Shown in pieces: positions 42,510 through 50,882 of a stretch of 64,000 nt of DNA. The translations under genes and the position numbers were made by a program. The notes under the pieces are model-generated. The model ran no database searches. It saw only the letters and a program-made list of their open reading frames with translations, and was not told the DNA's origin. Position 1 is the stretch's first letter. Every line of letters starts with the position of its first letter. Source of the stretch: Phycisphaerae bacterium (GTDB taxonomy: Bacteria; Planctomycetota; Phycisphaerae; Phycisphaerales; UBA1924); NCBI GenBank assembly GCA_022180725.1, contig BQMO01000014.1:1-64000 (forward strand), written 5' to 3'.

Positions 42510-43678
42510 AAGTCGCGTCGGCAGAAGATCCATCCGGCGATCAGGAGCACGACGGCCTCGAACCCCGCCGACGTACCCATCACCCACCAGAGCGAGCGGC
42601 TCTTGAGCGCTTTCTCGGTGCTCTGACGCATCTCGCGTCCGCTGATGCGCACGTCGTCGCGCTCGCCGACGTTGAACTCCTCCTCGTCGCCCGGCGCTCG
42701 GAACCGCGCCAGTTCCGCCTCGCTGATGAGCACGCGTTCGAGCACTTCGATGGTCTCCGCCGTCTTGGGCAGCGGGGTCTTGATACCCACGAACAGCCGC
42801 GACCACTTCGACCACTTCGCCACGCTCTCGCGCTCGTCGGCCAGTTTCTGCCGCTGGGCCGGCAGGCGCGGGTTGTCCGCGTCGAGGTCCTCGGGCGTGA
42901 CAGGATCGTCGGGCCGTGGCGTGGCGGCCGGGTCGAGGTCGAGGGCCGCTTGGCGCTTCTCGCGCACGCGCTGGGCCGCCCGCTTTTCCAGGTTGTCCAC
43001 GCGCGTCACAAGGGCCTTTTCCCGCAGCACGGCCTGCTCGCGGAGCTGCACGAAGACCGCGTCGGTCGCGTTCAGCCCGAAAAAGAACAGCCACATGATG
43101 ACCGTCACCAGCAGCGCCGCGATCGTCGAACGCGTCACCAGCCCTACCAGCGTGCAGATGCTGAACAGGTAACTGAAGAACAGCACCACAATGGGCACCG
43201 CCCAGAAGACCTGCGGCAGCCACGCCCCGCCGCGCAGCCCGATCACCAGGAACGAGGCCAGGCTGAACATCGCCACCTGGAGCGTCACGAAGAGCAGCCC
43301 CGTGGCGTACTTCGTGAGGAACAGCCGCAGCCGGGAGATGGGCTTGCTCAGCGTGAGTTCGATCGACCCGCTGGAGACGAAATCCGGGAAGATGCTCGCT
43401 GTCGAGATGATCGCGAGGATCGTCGCCCCCCACGACAGCCAGAACCCAATGCCCAGGTTCGAGAAGATGAGTTTATAGAACGTCGCCGGCTCGATCGTGG
43501 TCGTATTGAACATGGGAACGGGGATGTCCCACACGATCACCTTGATGCCCTTCTCCGTCAGCCCGACCATCGCGAACGCGGCCACCACCAGCCCCGAGAT
43601 GAGCAGCGTGATCCAGAAGAGTTTCTTCGCGTTCAGTTCGCGGTACGCGTCCACCAGCATCGCCCAGGTCTGGATCAT
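42506..43678 (-). CDS. ABC-2 type exporter permease
   Basis: A 390-residue integral membrane protein with six predicted segments, for example KLFWITLLISGLVVAAFAMVG and WLPQVFWAVPIVVLFFSYLF. A soluble, charged region of about 150 residues (near 225-365, rich in Arg/Glu, coiled-coil-like) separates the fifth and last segments, as in ABC-2/NosY-type permeases with extracellular domains. Its ATG overlaps the stop of the ATPase gene (ATGA), so the two are translationally coupled and form one transporter. The substrate is unknown. Confidence 0.85.
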   Translation of the reverse strand: MIQTWAMLVDAYRELNAKKLFWITLLISGLVVAAFAMVGLTEKGIKVIVWDIPVPMFNTTTIEPATFYKLIFSNLGIGFWLSWGATILAIISTASIFPDFVSSGSIELTLSKPISRLRLFLTKYATGLLFVTLQVAMFSLASFLVIGLRGGAWLPQVFWAVPIVVLFFSYLFSICTLVGLVTRSTIAALLVTVIMWLFFFGLNATDAVFVQLREQAVLREKALVTRVDNLEKRAAQRVREKRQAALDLDPAATPRPDDPVTPEDLDADNPRLPAQRQKLADERESVAKWSKWSRLFVGIKTPLPKTAETIEVLERVLISEAELARFRAPGDEEEFNVGERDDVRISGREMRQSTEKALKSRSLWWVMGTSAGFEAVVLLIAGWIFCRRDF

Positions 43679-44649
43679 CGGGCCCTCCCCTCGCGGGCCG
43701 CGCCCGGGCCGGCGGCCTTGCCGGTGGTCGGGTCCGTCACCGCCCGCATGAACAGGTCCTCGAGCGATTCGCGCACCGGCGTGACCGAGACCACCACCCG
43801 CCCCTCGCCGCGCAGGCGGTCGATCACCCGCTGTACGGCGTCCGCGTCGTCGTTGGGTTGCACAAGCGTCGCCACGTTGTTGTGCTCCCCCGAGATGCGC
43901 AGCCCGGCCTCGCCCGCCCACGGCGGGGCCGGCCCACGCACCGTCACGACATACCGTCGTGATTCGCGCGTCAGTTCGTCGATGGTGCCCTGGCTCGAGA
44001 CCATGCCCTGCACGAGAATGGCCACGCGGTCGCAGACCATCTCCAGTTCGCTCAGCAGGTGCGAGTTCAGGAAGACCGTCTTGCCCCGCTCCTTGAGTAC
44101 CTGCACCATGCCGCGGATGTCGCGCCGACCCACGGGGTCCACGCCGTCGGTCGGCTCGTCGAGCACGACCAGGTCCGGGTCGTTGATCAGCGCCTGGGCG
44201 ATGCCGATGCGCTGGCGCATGCCCTTGCTGTACTGCTTCACCCGCGTGTTCGCCCATTCGCGCATGCCGACCAGTTCGAGGAGTTCCGGAGCGCGTTTGC
44301 GGCGTTCGGCCTTGGGCACGCCGCCCATCGCCCCGTAGAAGTCCACCACCTGCCCGCCGGTGAGGTATTCCGGGAAGCGGTGATGTTCGGGCAGATACCC
44401 CAGCCGGGCGAGCGTGGGCTTGTGCCCCACGGGCTTGCCGAGCACGGTCCCTTCGGCCCGCGTGGGCGAGATGACCGTCATGAGGATCTTCACGAGCGTG
44501 CTCTTGCCGGCCCCATTGGGCCCGAGCAGCCCGAAGACCTCGCCCCGCCGCACGCGCATGTCGATACCCCGCAGGGCATGAATCTTCCCGCGGTACATCT
44601 TGTCCACGTGCGTGAGGTCGATGGCCCATTCACTGGTCGATGCGATCAT
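43675..44649 (-). CDS. ABC transporter ATP-binding protein (ABC-2 exporter type)
   Basis: 324 residues. Walker A GPNGAGKST, Q-loop region YLPEHHRFPEYLT, signature YSKGMRQR (in place of LSGGQ, common in this subfamily), Walker B LVVLDEPTDGVDP and switch His in NSHLLSE. A C-terminal extension of about 90 residues is typical of CcmA/NatA-like ATPases. ATG at 44649 has AGGA 8 nt upstream; longer upstream frames show no homology. It acts with the permease encoded immediately downstream. Confidence 0.93.
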   Translation of the reverse strand: MIASTSEWAIDLTHVDKMYRGKIHALRGIDMRVRRGEVFGLLGPNGAGKSTLVKILMTVISPTRAEGTVLGKPVGHKPTLARLGYLPEHHRFPEYLTGGQVVDFYGAMGGVPKAERRKRAPELLELVGMREWANTRVKQYSKGMRQRIGIAQALINDPDLVVLDEPTDGVDPVGRRDIRGMVQVLKERGKTVFLNSHLLSELEMVCDRVAILVQGMVSSQGTIDELTRESRRYVVTVRGPAPPWAGEAGLRISGEHNNVATLVQPNDDADAVQRVIDRLRGEGRVVVSVTPVRESLEDLFMRAVTDPTTGKAAGPGAAREGRAR

Positions 44650-44660
44650 GAAGTGTTCCT

Positions 44661-44717
44661 GGGTAGCCTGCTCTTGGGTAGCCCGGCCTTTGGGTAGCCC
44701 GGCTCTCCGAGCCGGGC
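44661..44717. repeat. Three GGGTAGCC direct repeats and a GC-rich hairpin
   Basis: GGGTAGCC occurs at 44661, 44676 and 44692; the last runs into a hairpin GCCCGGCTC, loop TCC, GAGCCGGGC (44697-44717). It lies between the methyltransferase gene and the ABC operon and may terminate the methyltransferase transcript, but lacks a T-tract. Confidence 0.7.
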
Positions 44718-44732
44718 CGCGATCAACCGTAT

Positions 44733-45473
44733 TCACCCGGTCGTGCCGGGCGAACCTCCCAACTTCCTCGCCACGATGTGAAACACATGATGCCGTTTCG
44801 AGCCCCCCATCGCGTCGCTCCCTTCCTTCTCGACCTCGTCGAAGTGCTCCACCTCGAACCCGTCGAGCAGGGCGAGCGCCTGCTCCCGCGTGTGATGCCG
44901 CCGCGGGTTTACCGACGCCCACTCATCCCGGTTGCCGAAGAGTTGTCCGGCGAATCGCCCGCCGGGTTTCAGCAGATTTACGATCCATGCCCACAACGCC
45001 GGGAACGCATCTTCACGGCAGAACGGCAGGGCAAAGCTGGCGTTCGCAAGGTCGACATGGCGGTGCAGGCGTTCGGTGCCGCCGACTCGAACACCGTTGG
45101 GATACCTCGTCGGCAGTTCCTCCATCGGCGTGGCTGTGAGCAGGTATTCGGTGCCGGGTGCCTCCCTCAATGTTCGGTGCAGCCGTTCCAATCCTTCTCC
45201 GGAAAGGTCCGCCGCCATCACCTTCCAGCGTGTGGACCCGGCGCGCCGCATCATCTCGCGTACGTCCCGTCCCTCGCCGCAGCCGATGTCCACCGCGACC
45301 CGCCAGACGGGTTTCGGGGCGGTCGCGTCGTCACGCTCGAAGGCGTCGAGGGCCCGCACGAGCGTGTCGCGCGGCGGCTGACCCTGCACCGAGTCAAAGT
45401 ACGCGGGCCAATCGCGCTGATACTCCGGCGTCAGCGTCGCGCGGGGCGTGGGCATGGGTTCCGGCCTGCTCAT
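44733..45473 (-). CDS. Class I SAM-dependent methyltransferase
   Basis: A 246-residue methyltransferase. The SAM-binding motif I is VAVDIGCGEGRDV; motif II-like VMAADLSGEGLERL and the post-motif DLANASFALPF ... LLKPGGRFAGQLFG follow. It resembles TehB/UbiE-type small-molecule methyltransferases; the substrate is unknown. ATG at 45473 follows GCGAGGAT closely; an ATG at 45455 is an alternative. It diverges from ubiD with overlapping promoter sequence: the TATCCT of ubiD covers this gene's first base. Confidence 0.85.
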   Translation of the reverse strand: MSRPEPMPTPRATLTPEYQRDWPAYFDSVQGQPPRDTLVRALDAFERDDATAPKPVWRVAVDIGCGEGRDVREMMRRAGSTRWKVMAADLSGEGLERLHRTLREAPGTEYLLTATPMEELPTRYPNGVRVGGTERLHRHVDLANASFALPFCREDAFPALWAWIVNLLKPGGRFAGQLFGNRDEWASVNPRRHHTREQALALLDGFEVEHFDEVEKEGSDAMGGSKRHHVFHIVARKLGGSPGTTG

Positions 45474-45478
45474 ATCCT
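45473..45478 (+). promoter_or_regulatory. Putative leaderless -10 (TATCCT) for ubiD
   Basis: Ends 8 nt before the ATG at 45487; no ribosome-binding site. Confidence 0.5.
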
Positions 45479-45486
45479 CGCCTGCA

Positions 45487-47574
45487 ATGTACGCCGACCT
45501 CCGACAGTTTGTTACCGCGCTCGACAACGCCGGTGAACTCGCCCGCGTGAAGGCGAAGGTCTCTCCCGTGCTGGAAATCGCGGCGATCACCGATCGCGTG
45601 AGCAAGTCGCGGTGCGCGAACCTGCCCAGCCAGGCCGCGCGGCGGAACGACCCGGCGCACCACGACCGCGGCGGGCAGGCCCTGCTCTTCGAGCACGTGG
45701 AGCACGCCGACTTCCCCGTGCTGATCAACGCCTGGGGAAGTTACCGCCGGATGGAAATGGCCCTGGGCTGCGAGTCAGGCGGGTTCGACGCCATCGCGGC
45801 ACGTCTGGCCGAACTCGTGAAGCCCGAGCCGCCACGCACGTTGGGCGACGTGCTGCGCGCCGTCCGCCGATTCGCGCCGCTCCTGCGCATTCCCCCGAAA
45901 CGTCGCCGGGGCTACGGCCGGTGTCAGCAGATCGTCGTACAAGGCGACGCCGTGAACCTCACTCGCCTTCCGATGCTCCGCTGCTGGCCCCACGACGGCG
46001 ATCCCGCCGCCGTCGGCTATCCGCAGGGGGTGAACGACGGCATCCCGGGCCTCGGCCACGGCGAGGCATGGGAACGGCTGCACCGCGGGCGGTACATCAC
46101 GCTGGGAGGCGTGCACACCATCCACGCTGACGACCGCGACCACCCCGCCCCCCCCAGCCACAACATCGGCATGTACCGCGTGCAGTTGCTCGGCCTGCGC
46201 CGCATGGCCATGCACTGGCACCTGCACCATGACGGCGCCCGTCATTGGCGGTCGTGGAAGGCCCTGGGCAAACCGATGCCCGTGGCCATCGCGTTGGGCG
46301 GCGAGAGCGTGATGCCCTACGCCGCGACGGCCCCGCTTCCGCCGGGCATTTCCGAACTCCTCATGGCCGGGTTTCTGAATGGGCGGGGCATCCCGCTTGT
46401 GCGGTGCCGGACAGTGCCTCTCTGGGTGCCCGCCAACGCCGAGATCGTCATCGAGGGGTGGGTCAGCCACGAGGCTGGGGGGATCAACTACGACCCCCGC
46501 CGCGACGGCCCGCTCGGCCCCGGGGCCGCGTTCGAAGGCCCCTTCGGCGATCACACCGGGTTCTACTCGCTGCCCGACCGCTACCCGATCCTTGACGTGA
46601 CCGCCGTGACGCACGCGAAAGACGCCCTCTTCCCCGCGACCATCGTCGGGCTGCCCCCGCAGGAGGATTACTACCTCGGCAAGGCCACCGAACGCATCTT
46701 CCTGCCGCTGCTGCGCACGCTCATCCCCGACATCGAGGACTACGACCTGCCGATGTTCGGCGCGTTCCACAACGCCGCGTGCCTCGCGATCCGCAAGGCC
46801 TACCCGTTCCATGCGCGGCGGGTCATGCACGCCGTCTGGGGCGCGGGGCAGATGTCGTGGACCAAGACGGTGATCGTGGTGGACGAGGAAGTGGACGTGC
46901 ACGACACGCCCGCGGTGTTGCGGGCGGTGGGGGAGCATTGCGTGCCCGGGCGTGACAGCGAACTGGTCAGCGGGCCGCTGGACATCCTGGACCACGCGGC
47001 CCCCTTCCTCGGCGCGGGCGGCAAGATGGGCCTCGACGCCACGCGCAAGCGCGAGGACGACGCCGAGACGTACCGCATGCTCGAAGGCCAGGCGGCGGAG
47101 GCGTGCGCGTCCGGGCCGATCGGCCCCGTGCTGGCGGATGCCGCGCACGCCGCGGAGGCGAAGGTCCGGTCGATTCCCGGCGTCCAGGACGCCCAGATTC
47201 CGCCGACGCTGGGAGGATGGTGGCTGCTCATCCGCGTGGCGGCGGACGCCGATGCGGCGGCGATCATCCAGGCCCTTGGGCCGCTCCCCAATCAACAGGC
47301 CCTGCCCCGGTGGATCGTGCTCGTCGGCCCGGGTGTCGACGTGCGGAACCCCGACGAGTCACTTTTTCATTGGATGGCCAACGCCGCCCCGGACCGGGAC
47401 CGAGTGCTCAGCGTGTGCGGGCGGCGGGTCGTGTTCGACGCCACGCCGAAGGTTGGCGGGAGTACGCGGCGGGGGCTGCCCGTGCGCGACTGGCCCGCGG
47501 TGCTCGCGGTCGATCCCGCCACGCATGCGGTGGTGGATCGACGCTGGGGGGAATACGGCCTGACGATGCTGTAA
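45487..47574 (+). CDS. UbiD family (prenylated-FMN) decarboxylase
   Basis: 695 residues. UbiD-type enzymes use prenylated FMN, made by a UbiX partner, to decarboxylate aromatic or unsaturated acids. Hallmarks: LPMLRCWPHDGDPAAVGYPQG near the substrate site, SHNIGMYRVQLL, IEGWVS, EGPFGDHTGFYSLPDRYP, LPPQEDYYLGKATER and the VDEEVDVHD motif. The FGDHTGFYS wording and length are like menaquinone-biosynthesis decarboxylases of the futalosine route, but the class needs phylogeny. No ubiX-like gene is adjacent; the flavoprotein at 62292 is of CoaC type. The start follows TATCCT by 8 nt. Confidence 0.92.
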   Translation: MYADLRQFVTALDNAGELARVKAKVSPVLEIAAITDRVSKSRCANLPSQAARRNDPAHHDRGGQALLFEHVEHADFPVLINAWGSYRRMEMALGCESGGFDAIAARLAELVKPEPPRTLGDVLRAVRRFAPLLRIPPKRRRGYGRCQQIVVQGDAVNLTRLPMLRCWPHDGDPAAVGYPQGVNDGIPGLGHGEAWERLHRGRYITLGGVHTIHADDRDHPAPPSHNIGMYRVQLLGLRRMAMHWHLHHDGARHWRSWKALGKPMPVAIALGGESVMPYAATAPLPPGISELLMAGFLNGRGIPLVRCRTVPLWVPANAEIVIEGWVSHEAGGINYDPRRDGPLGPGAAFEGPFGDHTGFYSLPDRYPILDVTAVTHAKDALFPATIVGLPPQEDYYLGKATERIFLPLLRTLIPDIEDYDLPMFGAFHNAACLAIRKAYPFHARRVMHAVWGAGQMSWTKTVIVVDEEVDVHDTPAVLRAVGEHCVPGRDSELVSGPLDILDHAAPFLGAGGKMGLDATRKREDDAETYRMLEGQAAEACASGPIGPVLADAAHAAEAKVRSIPGVQDAQIPPTLGGWWLLIRVAADADAAAIIQALGPLPNQQALPRWIVLVGPGVDVRNPDESLFHWMANAAPDRDRVLSVCGRRVVFDATPKVGGSTRRGLPVRDWPAVLAVDPATHAVVDRRWGEYGLTML

Positions 47575-47583
47575 GGCCCGGGG

Positions 47584-49074
47584 TCACCCGCCGAGTTTCA
47601 TGTCCGATCGGGCGTCCTGACGCTTCAGCCAGTCGTCGGCGATCTTGACGACCTCTTCGTGCAGGGCGCGGGCCGAGACGGTCTGCGCGTCGGTCTTGAT
47701 GTCGTTGACCATCACGCTGAACGCGACGCGCTTGCCCGAGGGCGCCACGAGGTAGCCCGACAGCGTCCGTACCCCGTTGATGAACCCGCTCTTGGCGTAC
47801 AGCCGGCTGTGCAGTTTCACGCCCGTGAACCGCTGGCGGAGCGTGCCCGTGCCGGGCGTCGCCAGCGAGCGGATGAACACATCCCCCCCGCGAGGATCGT
47901 CCGCCAGCACGTCGAGCCAGGCGCACAGCGTCGCGGGCGAAACGGCGTTGTCGCGGCTCAGCCCCGATCCATCGGCGATCAACACCCCCGCCGCGGCCTG
48001 GGCGCCCAGGTGCTCCGTCAGCACCATCCGCATCACCGACGAGCCGTTCCGCCACGAACCGGGTTCTCCCGTCACCGCGTGGCCCATCCGCTTCATCAGC
48101 GACTCCGCGTACAGGTTCGCGGAGTCGGCGTTGCACCGCGCCAGCACTTCGTCGATCGGGGTCACGATCGCCGCGAGCGTTCTCCCCGCTGGCAAGAGGT
48201 CGTCGGCCCGGGCGACCCGAACATCGTCGATCGAAATTCCGGCCTGTGCCAAGTGGCCGCCCAGCACCTGCCCGAAGAACTCCGGCGGATTATTCACCGT
48301 GACTTCGATGCCCACCTGCGACGCCTGCCGCACGTCGCCCCGGAGCGTGAACTGGTTCGTCCCGGGCTCCCGTGCGATCCAGACGCTGTTCTTCCCGTCC
48401 GCGATGGTCCGCGCGCGGTTCTCGATCCGCAGCCACGGGGCCTCGGGTTGGAGCGTGAAGGGCGGGGGTGTGCCCGGGCCGTCCGCGTTCGGACGCGGAA
48501 ACGCCAGCAGCACGTTCGCGTGAAAGTTCAGCCCGGCGACCTGGGCGCTGTACCCCCGGTCGAGTTTGTCCGCCGCCCACGTCGCGTGCACGAACTCCCG
48601 ATCAAATACGCGATCATCGATCACCACCGACTTCAACCGCGTGACCCCTTCCCGGGCTACCGCGCCCGTCACCACGGTCAGGACGTCCCCCACGGTCATC
48701 GGGGGGGACATCTTCGCGAGCAGTTCCGGGTCCGCCAGCGCCGGGTCACCATCCCCGTGCACGATCAGCGACCCATCGGCGAGTTGGAACTCCGTGCGGA
48801 ATCGGAACTCCGGCGAAAGCACGAGCAACGCCGCCCCGCTGGTCAGGAGTTTCATGTTCGACGCCGGGGTGAACTTCTCCTGCCCGCGAACCTCCGCCAG
48901 GATGGCGTCCGAGTCCAGGTCACGGACCACGACGCCGACACGGGCCGTTCCGAACTTCCCCGCGCTGATGGCTTGTCCGACGCGCTCCTGCAACGCCGCG
49001 GATTGGGCCAGGGTGGGCGCCGCGCACGCATTCAATACCACACACACGGCCCAAGTGCGGCTGATCGTCAGCAT
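47584..49074 (-). CDS. dacB: D-alanyl-D-alanine carboxypeptidase/endopeptidase (PBP4, S13 family)
   Basis: Periplasmic low-molecular-mass penicillin-binding protein that trims or cleaves peptidoglycan cross-links. 496 residues with a signal peptide (TWAVCVVLNACAAPTLAQ). Active-site motifs: SxxK in TPASNMKLLTS, SxN in NADSANLYAESL, and KSG in LYAKSGFINGVRT, where KTG is usual; the Ser variant is tolerated in several S13 enzymes. The long insert between the first two motifs marks class C PBPs. ATG at 49074 follows GGGGGA. Its presence fits a peptidoglycan-containing planctomycete. Confidence 0.93.
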   Translation of the reverse strand: MLTISRTWAVCVVLNACAAPTLAQSAALQERVGQAISAGKFGTARVGVVVRDLDSDAILAEVRGQEKFTPASNMKLLTSGAALLVLSPEFRFRTEFQLADGSLIVHGDGDPALADPELLAKMSPPMTVGDVLTVVTGAVAREGVTRLKSVVIDDRVFDREFVHATWAADKLDRGYSAQVAGLNFHANVLLAFPRPNADGPGTPPPFTLQPEAPWLRIENRARTIADGKNSVWIAREPGTNQFTLRGDVRQASQVGIEVTVNNPPEFFGQVLGGHLAQAGISIDDVRVARADDLLPAGRTLAAIVTPIDEVLARCNADSANLYAESLMKRMGHAVTGEPGSWRNGSSVMRMVLTEHLGAQAAAGVLIADGSGLSRDNAVSPATLCAWLDVLADDPRGGDVFIRSLATPGTGTLRQRFTGVKLHSRLYAKSGFINGVRTLSGYLVAPSGKRVAFSVMVNDIKTDAQTVSARALHEEVVKIADDWLKRQDARSDMKLGG

Positions 49075-49227
49075 CCAGAAAGTCCCCCGGGTTTGATGGT
49101 GAACGTTCCCCCGGCACTTCATCGGCCCGGAGATCACGGATTCTTCACCACTTCCCCAGGGCGCAACCGCGCGAGCGTTGGGCGCGATGCCCATGCGGTC
49201 AAGCCACTTGGAATCTTTCCAGGATTC

Positions 49228-49698
49228 TCACGAAGATGCCGCGGGGACGGTGGAAGATTCGGGGAGTCGAACTTCGATGAGGGGAAGAAGTTCATCAACC
49301 TGCGCCTTGGAGTGAATCGCCCACACGGGCCAGCGCACGCCGTTGACCGGGGGCGCATGGATGACCGACTCACGCACCGCTTTCGACACCTTTCTCAACG
49401 GAAGGTCCGCCAGGCGTTCCTCGGTGATCATGATGCACAGCCGCGGACGTTCGGGGTCGGGTATGAGGTAGGCGCACGCCGGTTCGGCGCGGCCTTGGCC
49501 GCGATAGGCGAGCGTCCAATGCCACACGCCGCGCCACGACAGCGACTCCGACATTCCGTCGATGGTTCCCAGCCGTGTTCGTGCGTGCAGAAAAGCGGGA
49601 ACGTACTGCCTCGGCAACGCCTCGATGAGACCCTCGACGCTCGGGGTGCGAAACCGATCCGGCCAAGGATTCTTGGGCTTCGTTCCCAACGATGTCAT
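49228..49698 (-). CDS. Conserved hypothetical protein, about 156 aa
   Basis: A 156-residue soluble protein without signal peptide or membrane segment. Recognisable stretches are SLSWRGVWHWTLAYRGQ, CAYLIPDPERPRLCIMITEE and WPVWAIHSKAQVDELLPLIE; the length and Trp/His pattern recall DUF1801/DUF3788-like YdhG-type proteins, but I cannot assign it. ATG at 49698 is used; GTG two codons upstream is possible. It sits alone between dacB and the response regulator. Confidence 0.6.
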   Translation of the reverse strand: MTSLGTKPKNPWPDRFRTPSVEGLIEALPRQYVPAFLHARTRLGTIDGMSESLSWRGVWHWTLAYRGQGRAEPACAYLIPDPERPRLCIMITEERLADLPLRKVSKAVRESVIHAPPVNGVRWPVWAIHSKAQVDELLPLIEVRLPESSTVPAASS

Positions 49699-49919
49699 GC
49701 GCACATCCCCATCTGGCCGGGAGCCCGGCGCAACACACGACCCGACACCAAGTTATAGACGCTTTCCCATGAGTGATCCATCTCATCACGCCCTCATTTC
49801 CGGTGGAATTGAGTGTATTTCCGCCGATAACTCGTTGAGGACACACCTCGCTCATCAAAACAGTGGCGCGGAAGGCGGAGGTGGACTAGCATCTGCCCGA
49901 TTGATTGCTCGGAGTGGAC

Positions 49920-50432
49920 ATGACGAACAAAAACCAATCGGATTCAGCCACAGGCGTGGACCCGACCGCCGTGCCCGGCGTGGAACTGGATATTTCACAG
50001 TGCAACGTCCTGCTCGCGGATGACAACGCGCAGAATCTGGAGCTGCTCCTGGCCTATCTCGAGGACCTTGGGTGCGAAGTCCGCACGGCCCAGGACGGGC
50101 AGGAGGCCCTCGATCAGATCGCCCAGCGCCGCCCGGACCTGTTGCTGCTCGATGTCATGATGCCGCGGGTGAGCGGGTTTCAGGTGTGTTCGCGGATCAA
50201 GCGCGACCCGGCCACGTCGGACATTCCGGTGGTGATGGTGACGGCGTTGAATGAGGTGTCGGACGTGGAGCGTGCCGTGGAAATGGGCGCCGATGATTTT
50301 CTGACCAAGCCGGTGAATCGTCTGGAACTGCTGACCAAGGTCCGCACGCTCCTGCGGGTCAGCCTGCTCCAGCGGCAGTTGAAGAAGACCATCGCGGAGT
50401 TGCGTCGGCTGAACCCGGGTACCCCTGGGTAA
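49920..50432 (+). CDS. Response regulator (receiver domain)
   Basis: 170 residues, one CheY-like receiver. The acidic pocket is LLADDN, the phosphorylated Asp is in LLLLDVMMPRVSG, the switch Thr in VMVTALNE and the Lys in DDFLTKPVN. The first 30 residues are a variable polar tail and the last 30 form a helix (LLQRQLKKTIAELRRLN) that could dimerise. There is no output domain, so it resembles DivK/PleD-N-type signalling intermediates. GGAG lies 6 nt before the ATG. No histidine kinase gene is nearby. It is convergent with fur. Confidence 0.92.
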   Translation: MTNKNQSDSATGVDPTAVPGVELDISQCNVLLADDNAQNLELLLAYLEDLGCEVRTAQDGQEALDQIAQRRPDLLLLDVMMPRVSGFQVCSRIKRDPATSDIPVVMVTALNEVSDVERAVEMGADDFLTKPVNRLELLTKVRTLLRVSLLQRQLKKTIAELRRLNPGTPG

Positions 50433-50443
50433 GGAACGCGGGG

Positions 50444-50875
50444 TTAAGGACGGGTTGTGCGCTTCGCCGCCGTGGTCCGCCCACGTTCGGGAAGTTTCGC
50501 GCAGTCCGCGCACCGACCGAAGAGCAGCACCTCGTGTCCGTCGATCTGAAAACCGCGGGGGGCGTGCTCCTCGAAGTGACCGCAGCATCCCTCGACCTCG
50601 AAGACTCGCCCGCACGCGCGGCAGTGGAAGTGGTGGTGGTGATGTTTTCCCGCGAGTTCGTAGTGGGGCGGCTGGCCTGGAATCTCCACGGCGGTGATGA
50701 CCCCCGCGTCGGCGAGCAGTTTCAGCGTGCGATAGACGGTCGCCAACCCGAGACCCTCGACGTTGGATCGGGCCTGGCGGTGTATTTCGCGCGGGGGGAT
50801 CGGCATCCCGGACGCGGCGATGGCCTCGCGGATGGCGAGCCGCTGACGGGTGTTGCGCTCGGTGGGCGAAGGCAC
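50444..50875 (-). CDS. Fur family transcriptional regulator
   Basis: 143 residues. The N-terminal winged helix (RQRLAIREAIAAS, LATVYRTLKLLADAGVI) is followed by the metal-binding dimerisation domain: KHHHHHFHCRACG, then the EVEGC and FEEHAP stretches, and CADC near the end, so both CxxC pairs of the structural zinc site are present. It could sense iron, zinc or peroxide; sequence alone does not decide. GTG at 50875, 7 nt after the foldase gene stops, is the best start; no homology exists upstream. It is probably co-transcribed with that gene. Confidence 0.9.
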   Translation of the reverse strand: MPSPTERNTRQRLAIREAIAASGMPIPPREIHRQARSNVEGLGLATVYRTLKLLADAGVITAVEIPGQPPHYELAGKHHHHHFHCRACGRVFEVEGCCGHFEEHAPRGFQIDGHEVLLFGRCADCAKLPERGRTTAAKRTTRP

Positions 50876-50882
50876 GCGTGGA

